A stretch of 64,000 nucleotides of DNA from Roseospira marina. GTDB taxonomy: Bacteria; Pseudomonadota; Alphaproteobacteria; Rhodospirillales; Rhodospirillaceae. Position numbers and translations under genes: made by a program. Under the pieces are notes generated by a model. That model had not been told where the DNA came from and searched no databases. It was given only the letters and a program-made list of their open reading frames with translations. Each line of letters opens with the position of its first letter. Position 1 is the stretch's first letter. The stretch lies in NCBI RefSeq assembly GCF_014197855.1, contig NZ_JACIGJ010000001.1, forward strand, positions 485,746 through 549,745, given 5' to 3'. Below, piece after piece: positions 18,072 through 27,774 of this stretch.

Positions 18072-18200
18072 GGGGTCTTGCTCCGCGTTCTGGTCCGCGC
18101 GCTCGGCGCGGCGATCAGGGCTATCGTAGAGTGTCGAGGAATGGGGTGGGCCGGTCCGAATCCGACCCGACGGATGGGTGCCCGGGCGTCGCGCGCGTCC

Positions 18201-18647
18201 TCACCGACCCGGAGCGATGCGGAACCGCACCGTCAGGGGGCTGTCGGGGCCGGCTGGAAAGTCCAGTGTGAGAACCTCGCCTTCGCGCCGGAAGATCAGA
18301 TCCCCGCTGACCTGCCATCCCAGTTGCGGCAGGCTGTCGCGGTAGAACTGCCGCACGGTGTCCGGCGGCAGATAACCAACCGCCCAGGCTTCGACGATCC
18401 GCCCCCCCGGGCTTTCAAAGACCACGCCGCGTTCCGGCACCTCGCGCAAGCCGGCCATGAGAGGCACGTCCTCCGTGCCCCGCACGAAAGCCGCACCGTC
18501 TGCCGTCGCGTGATGAACCGCACCGTTGGGACGGTTCGCGGCTGTATCCGCCGCCCTGGACAGACTCGCACCGATAGGCCCGGCCGCGAGGACCAGGACC
18601 AGAAGCGTGCCGATCAGGCCTTTCGAGTGCAGGAACACATGCCGCAT
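18201..18647 (-). CDS. Small exported protein of unknown function next to mutM
   Basis: A 148-residue protein with an N-terminal signal peptide (hydrophobic segment about residues 10-32, ending ASLSRA). The mature part contains EDVPLMAGL, a DSPGGRIVEA-like segment (here ESPGGRIVEA) and a C-terminal alpha/beta piece FYRDSLPQLGW...FRREGEVLTLDF. I know no function. Similar short exported proteins occur beside mutM in related genomes, so it is probably a real, conserved gene. It starts 14 bases after the mutM stop, consistent with co-transcription. Confidence 0.75.
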   Translation of the reverse strand: MRHVFLHSKGLIGTLLVLVLAAGPIGASLSRAADTAANRPNGAVHHATADGAAFVRGTEDVPLMAGLREVPERGVVFESPGGRIVEAWAVGYLPPDTVRQFYRDSLPQLGWQVSGDLIFRREGEVLTLDFPAGPDSPLTVRFRIAPGR

Positions 18648-18661
18648 GGGCGAACGCTACA

Positions 18662-19498
18662 TCACCGCTGCCGGTGGGCACAGTAAAATGTGGACCGTCC
18701 GGTCTGCACAAGGCGCTGAACACCACCCGTCCGCGCGAGATCGCAGGCGCACCCGGGGCATGGTTTCCCCTCTTTTCCGTAGACCGAAAACGTGTGCTGG
18801 AAATAGCCGAGTTTGCCATTCGGCTGCCGGTGATCCCGCAGCGTGGACCCACCCGACTCCAGGGCCGCCAGCAGCACCGTTTTGATGGCCGTGGCGAGCC
18901 GGTCCGCCCGTTCCCCGCTCACCGTTCCGGCCAGACGGCGTGGCGACAGACCGGCGTGAAACAGGCTTTCGCACACATAGATATTGCCGAGACCCGCAAC
19001 GACGCGCTGATCGAGGAGCGCGGCCTTGATCGTGCACCGCTTGCCCGCCAGCCGCGCCGCGAGAGCGTTCCCGTCCAGGTCCGGGTCGAGCGGCTCCGGC
19101 CCAAGGTGCGCCAGCAGCGGGTGCTCGGGCAGCGCCGCCGCCGTGGTCAGATGAAGCGAGCCGAATCGGCGTGGGTCGTGGTAGGTGACGCGCCGCCCCT
19201 CGTCCGTGTCGAACAGAACATGGTCGTGAGGCTCCGGCGGCCCCTCCGGTCGCACCGCCAGGGAGCCGGACATGCCCAGGTGCGCGATGACCACGCTGCC
19301 GTCATCGAGATACATCAGCAGGTACTTGGCCCGCCGACCCAATGCGACCACACGCCGCCCCGTCAGCGCCTGCGCGAAGTCGCGCGGCACCGGCCAGCGC
19401 AGCATCGGCTGGCGAACGAGAACCCGCGTCAGCACACGATCACCGAGGATGGGAATCAAGCCCCGGCGTACGGTTTCGACCTCGGGCAGTTCAGGCAT
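18662..19498 (-). CDS. mutM: Formamidopyrimidine-DNA glycosylase
   Basis: Base-excision repair glycosylase/AP lyase that removes 8-oxoguanine and formamidopyrimidines. The protein has 278 residues from ATG 19498; processing exposes the catalytic P2-E3 of MPELPEVE. K57-type lysine (GRRAKYLL), the H2TH region (CTIKAALLDQRVVAGLGNIYVCE) and SGGSTLRDH are present. The C-terminal zinc finger reads CPGC...FYCAHRQR: the first three cysteines are conserved, but the fourth ligand position (usually Cys, CxxC) is Arg with His one residue earlier. Upstream, ubiE is divergent with a 104-base spacer. Confidence 0.95.
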   Translation of the reverse strand: MPELPEVETVRRGLIPILGDRVLTRVLVRQPMLRWPVPRDFAQALTGRRVVALGRRAKYLLMYLDDGSVVIAHLGMSGSLAVRPEGPPEPHDHVLFDTDEGRRVTYHDPRRFGSLHLTTAAALPEHPLLAHLGPEPLDPDLDGNALAARLAGKRCTIKAALLDQRVVAGLGNIYVCESLFHAGLSPRRLAGTVSGERADRLATAIKTVLLAALESGGSTLRDHRQPNGKLGYFQHTFSVYGKEGKPCPGCACDLARTGGVQRLVQTGRSTFYCAHRQR

Positions 19499-19602
19499 GA
19501 CGGGGTATGTCTCCGGGCACGGGCAAACGGCACAAAAAAGGGTGCGAAGAGGCGGTGCAACATGTCTAGCACCACCCGACACATTCGGCTAAGGTGCCGC
19601 GC

Positions 19603-20490
19603 ATGACACAGCACCGCTCCGCCTTTCCGGAGTCCGGCGCGTCCGCGACGGCGGCCGACCCGGACACCACACACTTCGGATACCGCACCGTTCGCGCCGC
19701 CGAGAAGGCGGGGATGGTGCGGGGCGTTTTTGATTCCGTGGCCTCGCGCTACGACCTGATGAACGATCTGATGAGCGGCGGCGTTCACCGCCTGTGGAAG
19801 GATTCGTTCGTGGCTCAGGTCGCGCCGCGCCCCGGCATGGTCTGTCTGGACGTCGGGGGCGGGACGGGCGACATCGCCTTTCGCCTGATGGACCAGATGA
19901 CCAAGCGGGCCGAAGCGCGTGCCCGCCAGCGTGCCCGTATGAGCGGCGCGGATGCGGACGGCGACACGGCGCCCATCACCGTGCCATCCGCCGGCGGTGG
20001 CCGCGTGATGGTCTGCGACATCAACGCCAACATGATCTCCGTGGGGCGGGACCGCGCCCTCGACCGGGGCATGGTCGACGGCCTCGACTGGATGGTTGGG
20101 GACGCGGAAAAACTGCCGATCGAGGACGACAGCGTCGATGTCTACACCATCGCGTTTTGCCTGCGGAACGTCACCCGCATCGACGCGGCGCTGGCTGAGG
20201 CGCGCCGGGTTCTGAAGCCGGGCGGCCGCTTCTTCTGTCTGGAGTTCAGCAAGGTCGTCCTCCCAGGGTTCGATAAGCTGTACGACGCGTACTCGTTTTC
20301 TGTCCTGCCGACGTTGGGGCAGTTCGTCGCGGGCGACCGCGAGTCCTATGAGTATCTCGCCGAGAGCATCCGCCGGTTCCCGTCGCAGCGCGAACTGTGC
20401 CAGCGTATGAGTGCGGCCGGTTTGCAGCGCGCCCGGCACCGTAATCTTTCGGCCGGTATCGCCGCCGTCCATTCCGGCGTGCGTCTCTAA
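19603..20490 (+). CDS. ubiE: Bifunctional demethylmenaquinone / 2-polyprenyl-1,4-benzoquinol methylase
   Basis: SAM-dependent C-methyltransferase of ubiquinone (and, where made, menaquinone) biosynthesis. The protein has 295 residues from ATG 19603 (AAGG upstream); a GTG at 19594 is possible. The SAM motif I is LDVGGGTGDIA; the UbiE signatures YDLMNDLMSGGVHR and the C-terminal RRVLKPGGRFFCLEFS are clear. Compared with the about 250-residue E. coli protein there is an insertion of roughly 35 residues after motif I (Arg- and Gly-rich, about residues 100-135). It forms a pair with ubiB, 32 bases downstream. Confidence 0.95.
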   Translation: MTQHRSAFPESGASATAADPDTTHFGYRTVRAAEKAGMVRGVFDSVASRYDLMNDLMSGGVHRLWKDSFVAQVAPRPGMVCLDVGGGTGDIAFRLMDQMTKRAEARARQRARMSGADADGDTAPITVPSAGGGRVMVCDINANMISVGRDRALDRGMVDGLDWMVGDAEKLPIEDDSVDVYTIAFCLRNVTRIDAALAEARRVLKPGGRFFCLEFSKVVLPGFDKLYDAYSFSVLPTLGQFVAGDRESYEYLAESIRRFPSQRELCQRMSAAGLQRARHRNLSAGIAAVHSGVRL

Positions 20491-20522
20491 CCGAACGCGC
20501 GCCCCGCATCCGGCCCGGTCTT

Positions 20523-22070
20523 ATGGTTCGCCTCAGTCGTATTCTGCTCCGTCTGTGGGTCATCGCCCGCGTGCTGGCGCGTCACAACGCCCTGTTCCTG
20601 ATGGAGCGGGTGGGAGTGGCCGCGCCCGTCGTGGCGGCCGCCCGCCTGTTCGTCAACCGCCACGCGCCGGGGCGCCCCGGCCAGCGTCTGGCCCGCGCGC
20701 TGGCGGAGCTCGGCCCCACAGCCATCAAGTTCGGCCAGGCGCTGTCGATCCGCTCCGACCTTCTTGGCGAGGATGTTGCGTCCGACCTGTCTGAGCTTCA
20801 GGACCAGTTGCCACCCTTCCCGTTCGCCGAGGCTCGGCGCATCGTCGAATCGGAGCTGGACCAGCCGCTCGAATCGCTGTTCACCGAGTTCAGCGAGACG
20901 CCGGTCGCGGCCGCGTCGATCGCCCAGGTGCATTTCGCGATCACGCCGCCGGACGCAGCACATCCCAAGGGCCGCAAGGTTGCGGTCAAGATTCTGCGCC
21001 CCGGGGTCGAGGCCGCGTTTCGCCGCGACATTGCCGTCCTGTACTGGCTGGCAGAAATCGCGGAAGCCGCTCAACCCTCTTTGCGACGCCTGAAGCCGGT
21101 CGAAACCATCCGCATGTTCGAAGACTCCGTTAACATGGAGATGGATTTGCGGTTCGAGGCGGCGGCCGCCGGCGAAATGGCGGAAAATTTTGCCGGCGAT
21201 ACGACCTTCCGGGTGCCGGAGGTCGATTGGGGCCGCACCAGCCAGCGCGTCATGACGTTGGAGCGGATCGTCGGCGTGCCCGTCGACGAAATCGACCGTC
21301 TTGTCGCCGCCGGTCTCGATCCGCTGGAGGTCATTCGCCGCGCCGCCAACGCGTTCTTCAATATGGTGTTCCGTGACGGCTTCTTTCACGCTGATATGCA
21401 CCCGGGCAACCTGTTCGTGGAGCCGAACGGCACCCTGGTCGCGGTTGATTTCGGCATTATGGGCCGCATCGACGAGGCCACACGCCGCTATCTAGGGGAG
21501 ATGCTGCTGGGCTTCCTGAACGGGGAGTACCGGCGCGTGGCGGAGGCCCACTTCGTCGCCGGCTGGGTTCCGGCCGATCAGTCGGTGGAGATGTTCACGC
21601 AGGCCTGCCGCTCAATCGCAGAACCCATCATGGGCAAACCGCTGGCCGAGATTTCCATCGCGCGACTCCTGGGGCAGCTCTTCCAGGTGACCGAGACCTT
21701 CCAGATGGAAGCGCAGCCGCAGCTTCTGATGCTGCAAAAGAGCATGCTGGTCACCGAAGGCGTCGGGCGCACCGTGGCCCCCACCGTGAACATGTGGGAG
21801 CTGGCGCGCCCGCTTATCGAGGATTGGATGGTGCGCAACCTGGGGCCGCTCGGCCGGCTGCGCGAACACTTCGAAACCGCGAGTCAGGCCGCAGAGCGCC
21901 TGCCCCGCATTCTGGAGCACGCCGACCGCGCAGCCTCCCTGATGGGCGCCGACGGCCTGCGCCTGCATCCCGACACGCTGAAGGCCATGCGGCCGCGCCG
22001 CAATCCGCTGCTTCAGGTCCTGCCCTGGGGTCTGGTCATCGTGCTGGCGACCCTGCTCTTCGTGAAATAG
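20523..22070 (+). CDS. ubiB: Ubiquinone biosynthesis atypical kinase/ATPase UbiB
   Basis: ADCK/COQ8-type protein needed for aerobic ubiquinone synthesis at the membrane. It has 515 residues. The family-defining KxGQ motif is KFGQ in LGPTAIKFGQALS, followed by the atypical kinase core: VAVKILRPGV (ATP-binding lysine), the HADMHPGN catalytic loop and VDFGIMGRI (DFG). Two closely spaced hydrophobic segments at the extreme C-terminus (LLQVLPWGLVIVLATLLFV) form the membrane anchor. It follows ubiE closely in the conserved mutM/ubiE-ubiB arrangement. Confidence 0.95.
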   Translation: MVRLSRILLRLWVIARVLARHNALFLMERVGVAAPVVAAARLFVNRHAPGRPGQRLARALAELGPTAIKFGQALSIRSDLLGEDVASDLSELQDQLPPFPFAEARRIVESELDQPLESLFTEFSETPVAAASIAQVHFAITPPDAAHPKGRKVAVKILRPGVEAAFRRDIAVLYWLAEIAEAAQPSLRRLKPVETIRMFEDSVNMEMDLRFEAAAAGEMAENFAGDTTFRVPEVDWGRTSQRVMTLERIVGVPVDEIDRLVAAGLDPLEVIRRAANAFFNMVFRDGFFHADMHPGNLFVEPNGTLVAVDFGIMGRIDEATRRYLGEMLLGFLNGEYRRVAEAHFVAGWVPADQSVEMFTQACRSIAEPIMGKPLAEISIARLLGQLFQVTETFQMEAQPQLLMLQKSMLVTEGVGRTVAPTVNMWELARPLIEDWMVRNLGPLGRLREHFETASQAAERLPRILEHADRAASLMGADGLRLHPDTLKAMRPRRNPLLQVLPWGLVIVLATLLFVK

Positions 22071-22206
22071 AGCCGTCCGACGGTGTGACCGTGCGCGTAT
22101 ACCGGGTTCGGAGCGTCGTCGAGCCGGCCCCGCATCTGAGAATTTACCCTAGGCCCGACCCGTGGCGGCGCGTTATAAGGCCGGGGCGAACGGACATGGG
22201 CGAGCA

Positions 22207-23433
22207 ATGACCAAGGCACTCAATACGTATCGGAGTGGCGCCGACGAAAACGGCCACTTCGGCATCTATGGCGGCCGCTATGTGGCCGAAACCCTGATGC
22301 CCCTGATCCTGGCCGTGGACGAGGCCTATCAGGCGGCCAAGGCCGATCCGGCGTTCCAGACCGAACTAGACGGCTACCTGAAGCACTTCGTCGGTCGGCC
22401 GAGTCCGCTGTACTACGCGCGGCGCCTCACAGAGCACCTGGGTGGCGCGAAGATCTACTTCAAACGCGAGGATCTGAACCACACGGGCGCCCACAAGGTG
22501 AACTCGTGCATGGGCCAGATCCTGCTGGCGCAGCGCATGGGGAAGACCCGCATCATCGCGGAAACCGGCGCCGGCCAGCACGGCGTCGCCACCGCGACGG
22601 TCTGTGCGCGCTTCGGGCTCAAATGCGTCATCTACATGGGCCAGACGGACATCGAGCGGCAGGCGCCGAACGTCTTCCGCATGAAGCTGCTGGGCGCGGA
22701 AGTAAAGTCCGTGACCAGCGGCTCCGCGACGCTCAAGGACGCCATGAACGATGCCATGCGCGACTGGGTCGCCAACGTCGAGGACACGTACTACCTCATC
22801 GGTACCGTGGCCGGCCCCCACCCCTACCCATCCATGGTGCGCGATTTCCAGACCGTCATCGGCAACGAAACCCGCGAGCAGATCCTGGAGCTGGAGGGTC
22901 GCCTGCCCGACAGTTTGGTGGCCTGCATCGGCGGCGGCTCCAACGCGATGGGACTGTTCCACCCATTCCTGGACGACCCGGATGTGCGCATCGTCGGCGT
23001 GGAAGCCGCCGGCGACGGCATCCAGACCGGCCGCCATGCCGCCTCCATGACGGGCGGCCGCCCCGGCGTTCTGCATGGCAACCGGATGTACCTGCTGCAA
23101 ACCGACGATGGGCAGGTGACCGAGGCGCATTCCATTTCCGCCGGGCTGGACTACCCGGGCGTCGGGCCCGAGCACAGCTGGCTGAAGGACACCGGCCGGG
23201 TGGAGTACGTGCCCATCACCGACGCCGAGGCGATCGCCGCGTTCCAGGAAACAACGCGCCTCGAAGGCATCATTCCCGCCCTCGAAAGCGCGCACGCTGT
23301 CGCCCAGGTGATCAAGCTGGCGCCGACCTTGCCCCGGGACCACGTCATGGTCGTGAACATGTCCGGCCGTGGCGACAAGGACGTGAACACCGTCGCCCGC
23401 GAGTTGGGCGTCGACATGGGGGGGCCGCTGTAA
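22207..23433 (+). CDS. trpB: Tryptophan synthase beta chain
   Basis: Condenses indole with L-serine using PLP; works as an alpha2beta2 complex with TrpA. It has 408 residues from ATG 22207. The PLP lysine is K97 in [10 protein letters not shown]; the phosphate-binding loop is [10 protein letters not shown] and the catalytic region ETGAGQHG is intact. The stop codon overlaps the trpA start (TAATG), the usual translational coupling for stoichiometric synthesis. A TATAAG hexamer at 22174-22179 could be its -10, but no good -35 precedes it. Confidence 0.97.
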   Translation: MTKALNTYRSGADENGHFGIYGGRYVAETLMPLILAVDEAYQAAKADPAFQTELDGYLKHFVGRPSPLYYARRLTEHLGGAKIYFKREDLNHTGAHKVNSCMGQILLAQRMGKTRIIAETGAGQHGVATATVCARFGLKCVIYMGQTDIERQAPNVFRMKLLGAEVKSVTSGSATLKDAMNDAMRDWVANVEDTYYLIGTVAGPHPYPSMVRDFQTVIGNETREQILELEGRLPDSLVACIGGGSNAMGLFHPFLDDPDVRIVGVEAAGDGIQTGRHAASMTGGRPGVLHGNRMYLLQTDDGQVTEAHSISAGLDYPGVGPEHSWLKDTGRVEYVPITDAEAIAAFQETTRLEGIIPALESAHAVAQVIKLAPTLPRDHVMVVNMSGRGDKDVNTVARELGVDMGGPL

Positions 23434-24263
23434 TGGAAACCGCCACGGTGAATACGGTCGCTACCACGTCTCGCACGGGCCGGCTCCAGACGCGCTTCGC
23501 CGCGTTGAAGGCGGAGGGGCGCGCGGGACTGGTGACCTACATCATGGCGGGCGATCCCGACCGCGAGGCGAGCCAAGCGATCCTGAACGGTCTGCCCGCC
23601 GCCGGGGCCGACGTCATCGAACTGGGCATGCCGTTTTCCGACCCGATGGCCGATGGTCCGACGATCGAGGCGGCCGGGCACCGGGCGTTGGCGGCCGGCC
23701 AGACGCTCCAGGGCACCCTGAACATGCTGGCCCGCTTTCGCGAGACCGATACCGAAACGCCGGTGGTGCTAATGGGGTACTTCAATCCCATCCACAACCG
23801 GGGTGTTGAACGCTTCGCCGCCGATGCCGCCGCCGCTGGTGCCGATGGGCTGATCATCGTCGACATGCCGCCGGAAGAGGCGCCGGAGCTGACCGGTGCT
23901 CTCAACGCCCAGGGCCTGCACCTCATCATGCTGACCGCGCCGACGACCGACGCGGCCCGGCTGTCCGTGGTTCTGTCCCACGCGGGCGGCTTCGTCTACT
24001 ACGTCTCCATCGCGGGCGTCACCGGCACACGCTCCGCCGACGAAGCCCAGGTGGCCGAGGCCGTTGCGCGGCTTCGCCAACAGACGGACCTTCCCATAGC
24101 TGTCGGCTTCGGCATCCGCACGCCGGAGCAGGCGGCCGGCATCGCCCGCGTCGCCGACGCTGCCGTCGTGGGATCTGCCCTGGTTGAGCGTATCGCCAAG
24201 GGCGAAGATGCCCTGGCCTACGTCTCCGCCCTTGCCGACGGTGTGCGCGGCGCCCGCGCCTGA
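23433..24263 (+). CDS. trpA: Tryptophan synthase alpha chain
   Basis: Cleaves indole-3-glycerol phosphate to indole and glyceraldehyde 3-phosphate. It has 276 residues; the start ATG at 23433 shares one base with the trpB stop. Catalytic residues equivalent to E49 and D60 of E. coli are E63 ([11 protein letters not shown]) and D74 (MADGP). The family motifs [30 protein letters not shown] and [11 protein letters not shown] appear in order. It is the middle of a trpB-trpA-accD-folC operon, an arrangement well known in alphaproteobacteria. Confidence 0.97.
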   Translation: METATVNTVATTSRTGRLQTRFAALKAEGRAGLVTYIMAGDPDREASQAILNGLPAAGADVIELGMPFSDPMADGPTIEAAGHRALAAGQTLQGTLNMLARFRETDTETPVVLMGYFNPIHNRGVERFAADAAAAGADGLIIVDMPPEEAPELTGALNAQGLHLIMLTAPTTDAARLSVVLSHAGGFVYYVSIAGVTGTRSADEAQVAEAVARLRQQTDLPIAVGFGIRTPEQAAGIARVADAAVVGSALVERIAKGEDALAYVSALADGVRGARA

Positions 24264-24278
24264 CAACGAGATGCCCTG

Positions 24279-25370
24279 ATGAACTGGCTGTCCGACTACG
24301 TCCGCCCGAAGTTCCGCAACCTCGTGGGCAGTTCCCGCGAGGTTCCAGACAACCTGTGGCACAAGTGCTCCGAATGCGGGCACATGATCTTTCACAAGGA
24401 GCTGGACAAGGCGCGCCGGGTCTGCACCCAGTGCGGCCAGCACATGCGCCTGCCGGTCAAGCACCGCTTGGCGATGCTGTTCGATGACGGGGTCTATGAA
24501 CGTGCCCCCACGCCCAAGGTGGCCGCCGATCCGCTGAAGTTCCGCGACGTCAAGCGCTATACCGACCGCCTGAAGGACGCACAGGCGCGCAACGGTGAAT
24601 CCGACGCGCTGATCGTGGCCAGCGGTCCCATCGAGGGACGTACGGTGGTCGTGGCGGCATTCGACTTCGATTTCATGGGCGGCTCCATGGGCATGGCGGT
24701 CGGCGAGAGCTTCGTGGTGGCCGCCGAAAAGGCCGTGGAGCTGAACGCACCCCTGGTCGCGATCCCCTCCTCCGGCGGTGCCCGCATGCAGGAGGGCATT
24801 CTGTCCCTCATGCAGATGGCCCGGGTCACCGTGGCCGTGGACATGGTCAAGGACGCCGGCCTGCCCTACATCGTCATCCTCACCGACCCCACGACCGGCG
24901 GCGTGACCGCGTCGCTCGCCATGCTGGGGGATGTGGCGATGGCCGAGCCCGGCGCGATCATAGGCTTCGCGGGTGCCCGCGTGATCGAACAGACCATCCA
25001 CGAGAAGCTGCCAAAGGGGTTCCAGCGGTCCGAGTATCTGCTGGAACACGGCATGGTCGACATGGTGGTGCCGCGTGACGCGTTGAAAGGCACGCTGGCC
25101 CGCGTCATTCGGCTGCTGACGGTTCCGGTCGGGCCGATCGCCCACCCGAACCTGCCCACCGTCGTTGCCAACGATCACGGCGAGGGGCACCGCGAGACCG
25201 AGCCCACCGGACCGGTCGACGACACCGACGATCCGCATCCGGATGTGGAGGTCCTCGCGTCGGCTTCGGAGGATGACAAGGCCGGGCGCCGCAAGGGAGA
25301 CGCCGAGCGTCAGAGCAGCGAAACGGAGGCCGCGTCGACGGCGGCCGACCAGCCTCCGCCGAAAGGGTGA
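24279..25370 (+). CDS. accD: Acetyl-CoA carboxylase carboxyltransferase subunit beta
   Basis: Beta half of the carboxyltransferase that makes malonyl-CoA for fatty acid synthesis. It has 363 residues. The N-terminal zinc ribbon has cysteines 30, 33, 49 and 52; the crotonase-like core includes [22 protein letters not shown] and [12 protein letters not shown]. The family usually ends about 20 residues after the core; here a further 60-70 residues of acidic, Asp/Glu/Ser-rich, probably disordered sequence follow (from about residue 295). The stop overlaps the folC start as GTGA. Confidence 0.96.
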   Translation: MNWLSDYVRPKFRNLVGSSREVPDNLWHKCSECGHMIFHKELDKARRVCTQCGQHMRLPVKHRLAMLFDDGVYERAPTPKVAADPLKFRDVKRYTDRLKDAQARNGESDALIVASGPIEGRTVVVAAFDFDFMGGSMGMAVGESFVVAAEKAVELNAPLVAIPSSGGARMQEGILSLMQMARVTVAVDMVKDAGLPYIVILTDPTTGGVTASLAMLGDVAMAEPGAIIGFAGARVIEQTIHEKLPKGFQRSEYLLEHGMVDMVVPRDALKGTLARVIRLLTVPVGPIAHPNLPTVVANDHGEGHRETEPTGPVDDTDDPHPDVEVLASASEDDKAGRRKGDAERQSSETEAASTAADQPPPKG

Positions 25371-26698
25371 CCGTGACACCGGTGCCGCCGGCCCGCATGG
25401 CGCCGGCTTCCGATCAGGTCCTCGCCCGCCTGATGACCCTGCACCCCAAGGTCATCGATCTTGTGCTGGATCGGGTCTGGCGGCTGCTGGCGCGCCTGGA
25501 CCACCCGGAGCGGCGATTGCCGCCCGTCGTCCATGTGGCCGGCACCAATGGCAAGGGGTCGGTGCTGGCCCTGCTGCGGGCGATGCTGGAGGCCTCTGGG
25601 CTGCGCGTGCACGCCTACACCTCGCCGCATCTGGTCCGGTTCGCCGAGCGGGTTCGACTGGCCGGATCCCTGATCGAGGAGGATCGGCTGACGGCCCTGC
25701 TGAAGACCTGCGAGGCCGCGAACGGTGCCGATCCGATCACCTTCTTCGAAATCACCACCTGTGCCGCCTTCCTGGCCTTCGCGGAGGAGCCGGCGGATAT
25801 TGTGCTGCTGGAAACCGGCCTTGGGGGGCGGCTGGACGCCACCAACGTCATTGACCGCCCTATCCTGACCGGCCTCACGCCGATCGCGTTGGATCATCAG
25901 AGTTATCTGGGCGACACCCTGGCGGCCATCGCGTTTGAAAAGGCGGGCATTCTTAAGGCTGGAGTGCCCTGTGTCAGCGCCGCCCAACAACCGGACGCCG
26001 CTCGGGTGATCGCGGCCCGGGCGGCCGAGTTTCAGGTTTCGCTGTTTTTGGGTGCGCGCGACTGGTCGTGGTCCCCGGCGTCCAACAAGGGCCTGCGGCT
26101 CGATGACGGCGCCCTATGGCCCGCTCCTGAGCGGTTGACCGGCGATCACCAGCGGGCCAACGCCGCCCTGGCGATCCGGATGGCTCAAAGCCTGCCGCCT
26201 GCTCTTCGGCCGGACGAGGACGCCATCCGCGCCGGACTAACACAGGCGACCTGGCCCGCGCGCCTGCAAGCCCTGCCCCGCGGGCCCCTGGTTAGGCGCC
26301 TGCCGGACGGTTGGGAAGTCTGGCTGGACGGGGGCCACAACCCCCACGCGGGCGACGCCCTTGCCGAAGTCCTGGCCCACTGGCCGCCCCGCCCGCTCCA
26401 CCTGATCGTCGGCATGCTGGACACGAAGGATACCGTCGGGTTTCTGCGCCCGCTGGTGTCGCGGGCGCGCACGGTTCATGTCGTCCCCATCCCCGAGACG
26501 GCCGCGGCGCTGTCGACGGACACGCTGGCGGTGCGCGCCCGTGAGGCGGGCGCCGCGTCCGTCCGGGAGCATCCGAATGTCGGCGACGCCCTGGACGCCG
26601 TGGCGACAGGCGGAGACGGTCCCGGCCGGGTTCTGATCTGCGGGTCGCTGTACCTGGCGGGATCCGTGCTGGCCGAGAACGGCCCATCCCCGACCTAA
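25367..26698 (+). CDS. folC: Bifunctional folylpolyglutamate synthase / dihydrofolate synthase
   Basis: ATP-dependent Mur-ligase-fold enzyme that adds glutamate to dihydropteroate and to folates. It has 443 residues from GTG 25367, overlapping the accD stop; an ATG at 25397 is an alternative start. The P-loop is [11 protein letters not shown] (residues 57-66), followed by [15 protein letters not shown] and [14 protein letters not shown], the folate and Mg sites, and [14 protein letters not shown] in the C-terminal domain. It is the last gene of the trpBA-accD-folC unit and converges on the prepilin peptidase gene 35 bases away. Confidence 0.96.
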   Translation: MTVTPVPPARMAPASDQVLARLMTLHPKVIDLVLDRVWRLLARLDHPERRLPPVVHVAGTNGKGSVLALLRAMLEASGLRVHAYTSPHLVRFAERVRLAGSLIEEDRLTALLKTCEAANGADPITFFEITTCAAFLAFAEEPADIVLLETGLGGRLDATNVIDRPILTGLTPIALDHQSYLGDTLAAIAFEKAGILKAGVPCVSAAQQPDAARVIAARAAEFQVSLFLGARDWSWSPASNKGLRLDDGALWPAPERLTGDHQRANAALAIRMAQSLPPALRPDEDAIRAGLTQATWPARLQALPRGPLVRRLPDGWEVWLDGGHNPHAGDALAEVLAHWPPRPLHLIVGMLDTKDTVGFLRPLVSRARTVHVVPIPETAAALSTDTLAVRAREAGAASVREHPNVGDALDAVATGGDGPGRVLICGSLYLAGSVLAENGPSPT

Positions 26699-26733
26699 AC
26701 GGTCGGCGGTCCCGCACGAGCGACGAACGATCG

Positions 26734-27261
26734 TTACCCGACTCTGGCAAGCATCGGTGGCCCCATCGCGCCAAGGCACCACATACTCAGCGCACCAGCG
26801 GCAATGGCCACTCCGTACGGGATCGTCTTCGATCTTTCGTGATCTCCGGGGCAAAAGCGGTCGACAGCCCCCTGTTTCTGTTGCCTTTGCGGACTCATCC
26901 ATCGCAGTGCCAAGTATAGAAGCGAGAGCAAACCGCCAATCAAGGCCACCGAAAGAAGAAACGCCGACACGTGGCCGGGGGTAATCCACAGACTTGTGGC
27001 CCCCAATAACTTCACATCGCCGCCGCCCAGCACGCCGACGACAAACAGAACGGCGCATACCACGAAGACGGCCACGGCGGGCCCCACGACGGCCGGAAGG
27101 CTCGCCCACGCCCATACACCCGAAAACGGCATGACGACGAACAAAGCAACGATGGCCAGCGACAAGCTGTTGCCAATTTCACGATAAAAAAGGTCTTGAA
27201 CCGCCGCCGCAGCACAGATCAGAACGACGGCAAACTCGACCCACTGCGTCACGCCATCCAT
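26734..27261 (-). CDS. Prepilin peptidase, CpaA/TadV type
   Basis: Inner-membrane aspartyl protease that cleaves the leader of type IVb (Flp) prepilins. A 175-residue protein with about five hydrophobic segments. Both catalytic aspartates can be assigned: D23 in AVQDLFYREIGN and D82 in the GGGDVK motif. A C-terminal PYGVAIAAGA segment is also typical of the family. It lacks the N-terminal methylase domain of PilD-type enzymes, consistent with the Tad/Flp class. It sits 128 bases downstream of a matching Flp pilin gene; no other tad/cpa genes are in the window. Confidence 0.9.
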   Translation of the reverse strand: MDGVTQWVEFAVVLICAAAAVQDLFYREIGNSLSLAIVALFVVMPFSGVWAWASLPAVVGPAVAVFVVCAVLFVVGVLGGGDVKLLGATSLWITPGHVSAFLLSVALIGGLLSLLYLALRWMSPQRQQKQGAVDRFCPGDHERSKTIPYGVAIAAGALSMWCLGAMGPPMLARVG

Positions 27262-27389
27262 AGCGCTGCGTGCCGTCTTAGAGCATCAAAGGACAGCGGC
27301 CCGCGCCGTCATGCAGCAGCGAGTGGGCCTTTGCTTCATATTTTAGATGCGCGTGCGAACCGTCGGTCAGGACCAGCCGCCTCCTTAAA

Positions 27390-27581
27390 TCAGCCGCCGC
27401 AAGCCGCACCGCCGAGCTGTCCGCCAATGGAGTTGAACGGATCGCTGATGCCGGTTCCGAGAGTGGTAACGGCCGCGATAATGACCACGGCGATCAGCGC
27501 CGCGATCAGCGCATACTCGATGGCGGTGGCCCCCCGCCGTTCGGAGGCCAAGCGGGTCGCAAGGTGTCGAAGCGTTTGCAC
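27390..27581 (-). CDS. flp: Flp/Fap family type IVb pilin
   Basis: Small major pilin of the Flp (tight adherence) type, 63 residues from GTG 27581 with AGAGGA seven bases upstream. A short basic leader ends at G17; the mature protein begins ATAIEYALIAALIAVV, with the invariant Glu at +5 and Tyr at +6 and a single hydrophobic helix. A Gly-rich tail with one cysteine follows. The neighbouring CpaA-type peptidase is the obvious processing enzyme. The assembly ATPase, secretin and TadB/C must be elsewhere if the pilus is functional. Confidence 0.92.
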   Translation of the reverse strand: MQTLRHLATRLASERRGATAIEYALIAALIAVVIIAAVTTLGTGISDPFNSIGGQLGGAACGG

Positions 27582-27774
27582 GGGGTGTTCCTCTGGTTCT
27601 GATGCGCCACCCGCTGTGTAGGCGCACATCAACGCAGCCGCGGCCTGCCGCAGCGCTCTTCGTCCGGCCCTGCGTCCTGGACGGGGGGAGCGGTCGTTCC
27701 GCCTCGCCCAACCCGGGCCGCTCGGCCCCTCGCGAGCCCTCCCAGGGTTCCCGCTCGCGTCATCGGTCCTCCCA

